NCBI GenBank assembly: GCA_947565265.1
Contig: CANOFK010000031.1
Location: 1-8,964 of the forward strand
Origin: an uncultured Clostridia bacterium
Lineage (GTDB): Bacteria; Bacillota; Clostridia; Oscillospirales; Acutalibacteraceae
Length of the DNA: 8,964 nt
Direction: 5' to 3'
This document shows positions 5,300 through 8,964 of the stretch, in pieces. A program made the position numbers and the translations under genes. The notes beneath the pieces are model-generated. The model ran no database searches. It was not told where the DNA came from and worked only from the letters and a program-made list of their open reading frames with translations. Numbering within the stretch: position 1 is the stretch's first letter; each line of letters starts with the position of its first letter.

Positions 5300-6403
5300 T
5301 TACGCCTCCCACACGGTTTCCAGGTAATCGGCCAGTATCCGGGCCGCTTGGGCGTGGGCTTTTCTGCCCGGGTGGCCGCGGGAGCCCATCAAGTCCCGGC
5401 CGGTGTCCGGCAGCAGCAGAAAATCCGCCCGCAGGTCGCCGGTTTCCCGCCGGTACGCCGCCACGGCCTCCCGGATGGCCCCGGCCATCTCCCGCCCCAG
5501 CATACCGTAGGCCCACAGCAGGAAAGCGCCGGGGTTGCGCGCCCGCAGTTGTTTCAAAAAGGCCACGGCCGCGCCGGTAAAGGCGGCCCGCCCGGCCCGG
5601 TTGCCCTCCTGCTGAAAGCACGCCCCGGTAGCCGGGTCCTGCCAGGGGGGCTGGCGCACCGCGCCGCCGTCATTGGTGCCCAGGTTGATAACCACCGCGT
5701 CCGGCTGCCAGGCGGCAAAGTCATAGGGGGCCTGGGCGCCCAGGTCCCGGTTGGCCTGGCCGGTAAGGGGGCCGCACACCCGGTCGTACACGCCGGGCAG
5801 GGTGCAGTGGGGGTTGTTGTCCCAGCTACTGCGCACCCCCCAGCCGCTTTGGGAAACCACCCGGTAGTCCGCCCCGCACAGGCCGGCAGCCAGCATGGGG
5901 AACCCGTATACCGCCGAGAAAAACAGGGGGATCCAGTCCTGCTCTTCCTGGGCCCCCACCAGCCCCTCGCCGGAAGTAATGCTGTCGCCGATAAATTCCA
6001 GCCTGCGGCCCCGCGCCTCTACCGGCAGGAAACTGCCGTCGGTGCGCAGGGCGTGCACCTGCAACCTGGCCTGGGGATCCCCCGGCATGGCCTGCACCTC
6101 TTTCACCAAGCGGACGCTCTTGGCCTTTGCGGGGTCCATCCCCCTAAACAGGCACAGCCAGTGCCGCCCGGCGGGCAGGGGGAACCGGCTGACGACCTGG
6201 CCGTTCACCGTAACCGCGGCCCACTGCTCCAGTTGGGAAAAATCCGCCTCCACCTCCGCCCACAGCCCGGCCGCCCGGACGTTCACCTCCAAAGCGCTGC
6301 CCGTCCAGAACAGCGTCAGCGGCGCCAGCGAGCCGTTGGTGCGGCCCAGCACCTTCAGGTGGGGCACCGCTGGCAGGGCATATTCCTGCAAATCCTGTAA
6401 CAT
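5300..6403 (-). CDS. SGNH/GDSL esterase, carbohydrate esterase family 2-like, apparently cytosolic
   Basis: From ATG 6403 (AAGGAG 9 nt upstream) the product has 367 residues. The first 120 or so form a beta-rich region like the CE2 N-terminal jelly roll. The SGNH hydrolase domain follows: block I EFIGDSITSGEG with nucleophile Ser141, a Gly in the SQSGWG segment (about 185-190) for the oxyanion hole, block III NLGTND with Asn244, and block V SRGHP with His344. CE2 enzymes remove acetyl groups from sugars. The usual Asp three residues before the catalytic His is Ser here, consistent with a Ser-His dyad as described, to my memory, in some CE2 members. No signal peptide is visible, so it probably acts inside the cell, perhaps on imported acetylated oligosaccharides. 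The gene heads the cluster with yfbR and dus; nothing in the sequence links their functions. Confidence 0.9.
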   Translation of the reverse strand: MLQDLQEYALPAVPHLKVLGRTNGSLAPLTLFWTGSALEVNVRAAGLWAEVEADFSQLEQWAAVTVNGQVVSRFPLPAGRHWLCLFRGMDPAKAKSVRLVKEVQAMPGDPQARLQVHALRTDGSFLPVEARGRRLEFIGDSITSGEGLVGAQEEQDWIPLFFSAVYGFPMLAAGLCGADYRVVSQSGWGVRSSWDNNPHCTLPGVYDRVCGPLTGQANRDLGAQAPYDFAAWQPDAVVINLGTNDGGAVRQPPWQDPATGACFQQEGNRAGRAAFTGAAVAFLKQLRARNPGAFLLWAYGMLGREMAGAIREAVAAYRRETGDLRADFLLLPDTGRDLMGSRGHPGRKAHAQAARILADYLETVWEA

Positions 6404-6433
6404 AGGGGAAATCTCCTTTATTTTGGCATGGTA

Positions 6434-6464
6434 CCCTTCCGGGCCGCCGGGGCCCCGCAAAGGG
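6434..6464 (-). promoter_or_regulatory. Hairpin in the 5' leader of the esterase transcript
   Basis: Outer arms CCCTT/AAGGG (6434-6438 and 6460-6464) and inner arms GGGCC/GGCCC (6441-6445 and 6451-6455) can form a two-part stem with small internal loops. It lies between the predicted start point (about 6468) and the ribosome binding site (6418-6413). There is no T run, so attenuation is not evident; it may affect mRNA stability. Confidence 0.4.
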
Positions 6465-6474
6465 TGTTTTCTAC

Positions 6475-6483
6475 ATTATACCA
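6475..6483 (-). promoter_or_regulatory. Extended -10 promoter of the esterase cluster
   Basis: The - strand reads TGG directly before a perfect TATAAT (6480-6475), an extended -10 element. No fair -35 is found 15-19 nt upstream, where the sequence is C- and G-run-rich; extended -10 promoters often do without. Transcription would start near 6468 with a leader of about 65 nt. Confidence 0.6.
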
Positions 6484-6558
6484 CAATCCCCGCCCCCCTG
6501 GGTAGGGGGTAAATAAAAAATCCCCCAAACCGCCCCTCTGCCCCAGGGGCGAAAAAAG

Positions 6559-6587
6559 TTGCGCCCCCCCGTTTCCTGTGGTATACT
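6559..6587 (+). promoter_or_regulatory. Promoter of the helicase gene
   Basis: TTGCGC (6559-6564), a 17-nt spacer and TATACT (6582-6587), with TG one base before the -10 (TGG-TATACT), make a good extended sigma-A promoter. The start would be near 6594, leaving about 50 nt before ATG 6645. Confidence 0.7.
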
Positions 6588-6644
6588 GGTAGAATAAATC
6601 GAAACAAAAAGGGATGCCCCCCATAAAGCAAAGGAGGAACAGGC

Positions 6645-8855
6645 ATGAAGATCGAGTTTATGCTGACCGCCGGGTTTATCAAAACCCTCTGCGGTATGGA
6701 TAAAGCCCTGCAAGGGGCCACCTTGGATACCCTGAAGGAGTGTCTGGAGAACCCCGCCCGCATCACAGACCCCTCCGACAAGGGCCTGCGCCCGGAGATC
6801 CTGAAAAGCGCCAGAGGGGATGCCGGCCGGCTTATGTCCATCCGCGTCCGGCAGGGCCCCCGTATCATCCTGGCCCAGCGGGAAGGCGCCTACTACTTCC
6901 TGGCCGCCGGCAAGCATGACGATATGTACGGCGAGGTCAACAACAACGGCAGGCAGTTGCTGGCCCGTGCCGACCCCACCGCGGCCGTAGGGGCCGCCAG
7001 CCCGGCAGAGGTAGCCGCCCTGCTCCAGGCCCTTCTGGAGGAAGAGGCCCCCGGCGGGGCCGTGGCGGACGCCCGCCCCTTCCCCCAGGAGGGCGCCAGC
7101 GACGTGCAACTGTACCGCATGGGCGTGCCCGAGGACAAGATCGGCTGCCTGCGCGCCCTGAAGGACATGGAGCAGTTTATCGACGAGGTTTCCGGCCAGT
7201 TGGAGGACAGCCTCTGCGACCGGCTCTTTACCCTGAGCACCGGCAGCGCCACCGCCATCGAGCTGATCCGGGAGTACGAAAAAACCCAAACACTGCCGGC
7301 CGGCCAAGCCGGGCAAACCGGCCAAAACGGGCAGCCCGCCTTCCAGGAGGCCCCCTCCCTGGTGCGCAGCGGCCACGAGCAGTTGGCCAAAATCCTGCAA
7401 GAAGGCCGCCTGGAAGAGTGGCGCACCTTCCTGCACCCGGCCCAGCAGCGGCTGGCCGAGGCCCGCCTGGTCCGGGGCGGCGTTGAGTCCACCGGCTACG
7501 ACGGCCCCGTGCGGGTGTCCGGCGGCGCGGGCACAGGCAAAACCGTTACCGCCATATACCGGGCCATCTGCCTGGCCAAAGGGCTGGGCAACGGGGAAAA
7601 GCTGCTCTTCACCACCTTTACCGAGAACCTGGCCCAGGATATTGAGCAAAGCCTCAAACTGTTAAACGGCGGGGCCCTGCCACGGGGGGTGGAGGTTTGC
7701 CATATCGACAAAAAAGCCGGCGAACTGCTCCGGGCCACCGGCGGGAAGATCCTCTACAACCCCGCGGAACTGGAGCCCCTTTGGCAGCAGGCCGCCAGCC
7801 AGGCCAAAGACCCCTACCCGGAAACCCCTACCTGGTACCGGGAGGAGTGGGAGCAGGTGGTAGCCAAGGGGGCGTTCCTCACCCAGGAAGAGTACCTGCA
7901 AGTGGCCCGCCACCAGCGGGGCGCCCCCCTTTACCGCCAGGAAAGGGAGCGGGCCTGGCCGGTGTTTACCGAATACCAAAAACTGCTGGAAACCCGGAAC
8001 ACCTTTGACCGCAACAGCGCCCTGCGCCGCTGCGTGGAGCAGCTCCCCCCGGCGGGCCTCTATAAGCACGTGGTGGTCGATGAAGTCCAGGACTTCTCCG
8101 GCTGGGACCTGCGCCTGATCCGGGCGCTGGCCGGGCCGGCGCACCCGGATGACCTGTTTCTGGTGGGGGATGTGCGCCAGCGCATTTACGGCAACAGGCC
8201 GGTGCTGTCCCAGTGCGGCATCCACGTGCCCGGCAGCCGCAGCTTTGTGCTGCGCATGAACTACCGTACCCGCGAGAACGTGCGCCGGGCCGCCTCCTGC
8301 CTGCTGGAGGACGAGCTTTTTGACAATATGGACGGCGGCCTGGACGACAGCGCACGGGCCTACTACTCCCCCCTGGCAAAAGGCGTGGTGCAGGTGCGTC
8401 ATGCCCAAAACGAGGCCCAGGAGATGGAATGGATTCTGGGCGAGTTGGAAAAACTCCGGGCCCAGGGCGTGCCCCTGCGCAATGTCTGCCTGACAGCCCC
8501 CACCAATGCCCTGGTGCAAAAGTATAAGAAAAAGCTGGCCGAACAGCTCGGCAAGGTGTTCGAGGTCAAAAAAACAGGCCTGGACGAAACCGGCCAGGAC
8601 GGCTTGCGCATCGCCACCATGCACCGGGTAAAGGGGCTGGAGTTCCAGTATATGTTCCTGGCCGCCGTTAACGACGGCACCCTGCCCCATTACCCCCTGA
8701 GCAATGAAACCGAACGGGCCAAAGCCGCCCGTAAGGCCGACAAATGCCTGCTCTACGTGGCCATGACCCGCGCTCGCGACGGCGTGTTCGTCAGCGGTTT
8801 CGGCCCCAAAAAGTCCCCCTTCCTCTCCTCCCTGGAGCACCGCTCTACCCCCTGA
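6645..8855 (+). CDS. Superfamily I (UvrD/Rep-like) helicase with N-terminal RelE/ParE-like domain
   Basis: The 736-residue product has two parts. Residues 1-100 resemble a RelE/ParE toxin fold: helices (about 9-35), then ILKSARGDAGRLMSIRV (about 52-68), RIIL with Arg73, YYFLAAG and HDDMY at 91-95. Residues 150-215 form a helical connector, followed by a Gly/Gln-rich linker (about 219-230). The helicase part shows a Q motif LHPAQQ (263-268), Walker A GGAGTGKT (293-300), motif Ia FTTFTENLAQ, motif II VVVDEVQD (476-483), motif III LVGDVRQRIY (506-515), motif IV MNYRTRENV (538-546), motif V TMHRVKGLEF (658-667) and motif VI YVAMTRAR (704-711). All ATPase and translocation motifs look intact; no nuclease domain is seen. 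AGGAGG lies 7 nt before ATG 6645. The gene stands alone, divergent from the esterase cluster. Helicases fused to RelE-like domains recur in bacteria, but I know of no established function; repair, RNA processing or defence are open options. Confidence 0.92.
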   Translation: MKIEFMLTAGFIKTLCGMDKALQGATLDTLKECLENPARITDPSDKGLRPEILKSARGDAGRLMSIRVRQGPRIILAQREGAYYFLAAGKHDDMYGEVNNNGRQLLARADPTAAVGAASPAEVAALLQALLEEEAPGGAVADARPFPQEGASDVQLYRMGVPEDKIGCLRALKDMEQFIDEVSGQLEDSLCDRLFTLSTGSATAIELIREYEKTQTLPAGQAGQTGQNGQPAFQEAPSLVRSGHEQLAKILQEGRLEEWRTFLHPAQQRLAEARLVRGGVESTGYDGPVRVSGGAGTGKTVTAIYRAICLAKGLGNGEKLLFTTFTENLAQDIEQSLKLLNGGALPRGVEVCHIDKKAGELLRATGGKILYNPAELEPLWQQAASQAKDPYPETPTWYREEWEQVVAKGAFLTQEEYLQVARHQRGAPLYRQERERAWPVFTEYQKLLETRNTFDRNSALRRCVEQLPPAGLYKHVVVDEVQDFSGWDLRLIRALAGPAHPDDLFLVGDVRQRIYGNRPVLSQCGIHVPGSRSFVLRMNYRTRENVRRAASCLLEDELFDNMDGGLDDSARAYYSPLAKGVVQVRHAQNEAQEMEWILGELEKLRAQGVPLRNVCLTAPTNALVQKYKKKLAEQLGKVFEVKKTGLDETGQDGLRIATMHRVKGLEFQYMFLAAVNDGTLPHYPLSNETERAKAARKADKCLLYVAMTRARDGVFVSGFGPKKSPFLSSLEHRSTP

Positions 8856-8856
8856 C

Positions 8857-8900
8857 GCCCGCCCCCTTTTTTGCCTCTCTCCCCTTTACCTCTGGCGGGC
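8857..8900 (+). terminator. Weak hairpin region after the helicase gene
   Basis: GCCCGCC (8857-8863) can pair with GGCGGGC (8894-8900) over a 30-nt pyrimidine-rich loop that contains six T (8867-8872). The T run lies in the loop rather than after the stem, so this is not a standard intrinsic terminator. A second short stem, GGCAGG/CCTGCC (8898-8903 with 8916-8921), overlaps it. Listed as the only candidate 3' end signal visible. Confidence 0.25.
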
Positions 8901-8920
8901 AGGGGCCCGTTCTCGCCTGC

Positions 8921-8957
8921 CGGCTCGGTCGGCTCGGAACGGTCGCCACTGGCGACC
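8921..8957. repeat. Direct repeat plus perfect palindrome at the window end
   Basis: CGGCTCGG occurs twice with a 9-base period (8921-8928 and 8930-8937), followed closely by GGTCGCC-ACT-GGCGACC (8941-8957), a perfect 7-bp inverted repeat with a 3-nt loop. No T run follows within the window. It resembles intergenic palindromic repeat elements, but one copy cannot show that it is dispersed. Confidence 0.5.
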
Positions 8958-8964
8958 CTCGCCC

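Noticed and set aside
5009..6400. Long + strand open frame opposite yfbR and the esterase gene
   Set aside because: It is a shadow frame of the esterase gene with biased low-complexity composition, no domain and no convincing ribosome site.
6419..6430. Three-codon leader ORF (ATG CCA AAA TAA) whose stop overlaps the esterase ribosome site
   Set aside because: It has no ribosome site of its own and is short enough to occur by chance; no sign of a regulatory peptide.
6471..7649. Long - strand open frame opposite the helicase N-terminus
   Set aside because: Its start is antisense to the helicase, it runs through both divergent promoters, and its composition mirrors the helicase codon bias.
7662..8840. 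Long - strand open frame opposite the helicase C-terminus
   Set aside because: Antisense to motifs II-VI of an intact helicase; no recognisable product or start signal.
6645..8855. Calling the helicase a proven defence system or toxin-antitoxin module
   Set aside because: No partner gene, nuclease or mobile-element context is present in the window; neighbours are housekeeping genes, so the sequence alone does not support it.

Overview
The window is a chromosomal stretch of a GC-rich, low-redundancy genome with strong AGGAGG-type ribosome binding sites and consensus-like sigma-A promoters. The tail of the sporulation regulator SpoIIID at the left edge and a surface protein with S-layer-homology domains point to an endospore-forming, anaerobic Clostridia, most likely a high-GC gut Oscillospiraceae/Ruminococcaceae relative. 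That placement is inferred from gene content and base composition; no marker gene settles it. There is no rRNA, tRNA, CRISPR array, transposase or phage gene.

Layout. (1) 1-97, + strand: last 31 codons of spoIIID, closed by a 16-bp perfect hairpin terminator. (2) 220-1878, - strand: a secreted protein with nine leucine-rich (BspA-like) repeats, a Pro/Thr linker and three SLH domains. (3) 1993-2361, - strand: a short DtxR/MntR-type metalloregulator with its own promoter and terminator. (4) 2517-3560, + strand: a THUMP/UPF0020-like RNA methyltransferase with a DPPW motif and a strong terminator. (5) 6403 down to 3620, - strand: a cluster of CE2-type SGNH esterase, YfbR-like 5'-deoxynucleotidase and tRNA-dihydrouridine synthase. 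The first two genes are separated by 3 nt. The third follows after 54 nt that contain a possible promoter of its own. (6) 6645-8855, + strand: a 736-residue superfamily I (UvrD/Rep-like) helicase with a RelE/ParE-toxin-like N-terminal domain, divergent from the esterase cluster across a 241-nt intergenic region with two extended -10 promoters. (7) 8856-8964: a non-coding, hairpin-rich tail with a perfect 7-bp palindrome near the edge.

How the genes relate. Apart from the esterase/nucleotidase/dihydrouridine synthase cluster, the genes appear to be independently transcribed housekeeping or surface genes. Two products modify RNA (dihydrouridine synthase, methyltransferase), and a third (YfbR) trims nucleotide monophosphates. 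The most interesting gene is the toxin-fold/helicase fusion. It appears to belong to a widespread family for which I know no established function. It stands alone here, with no obvious antitoxin or defence partner in the window. No gap longer than about 245 nt lacks a gene.
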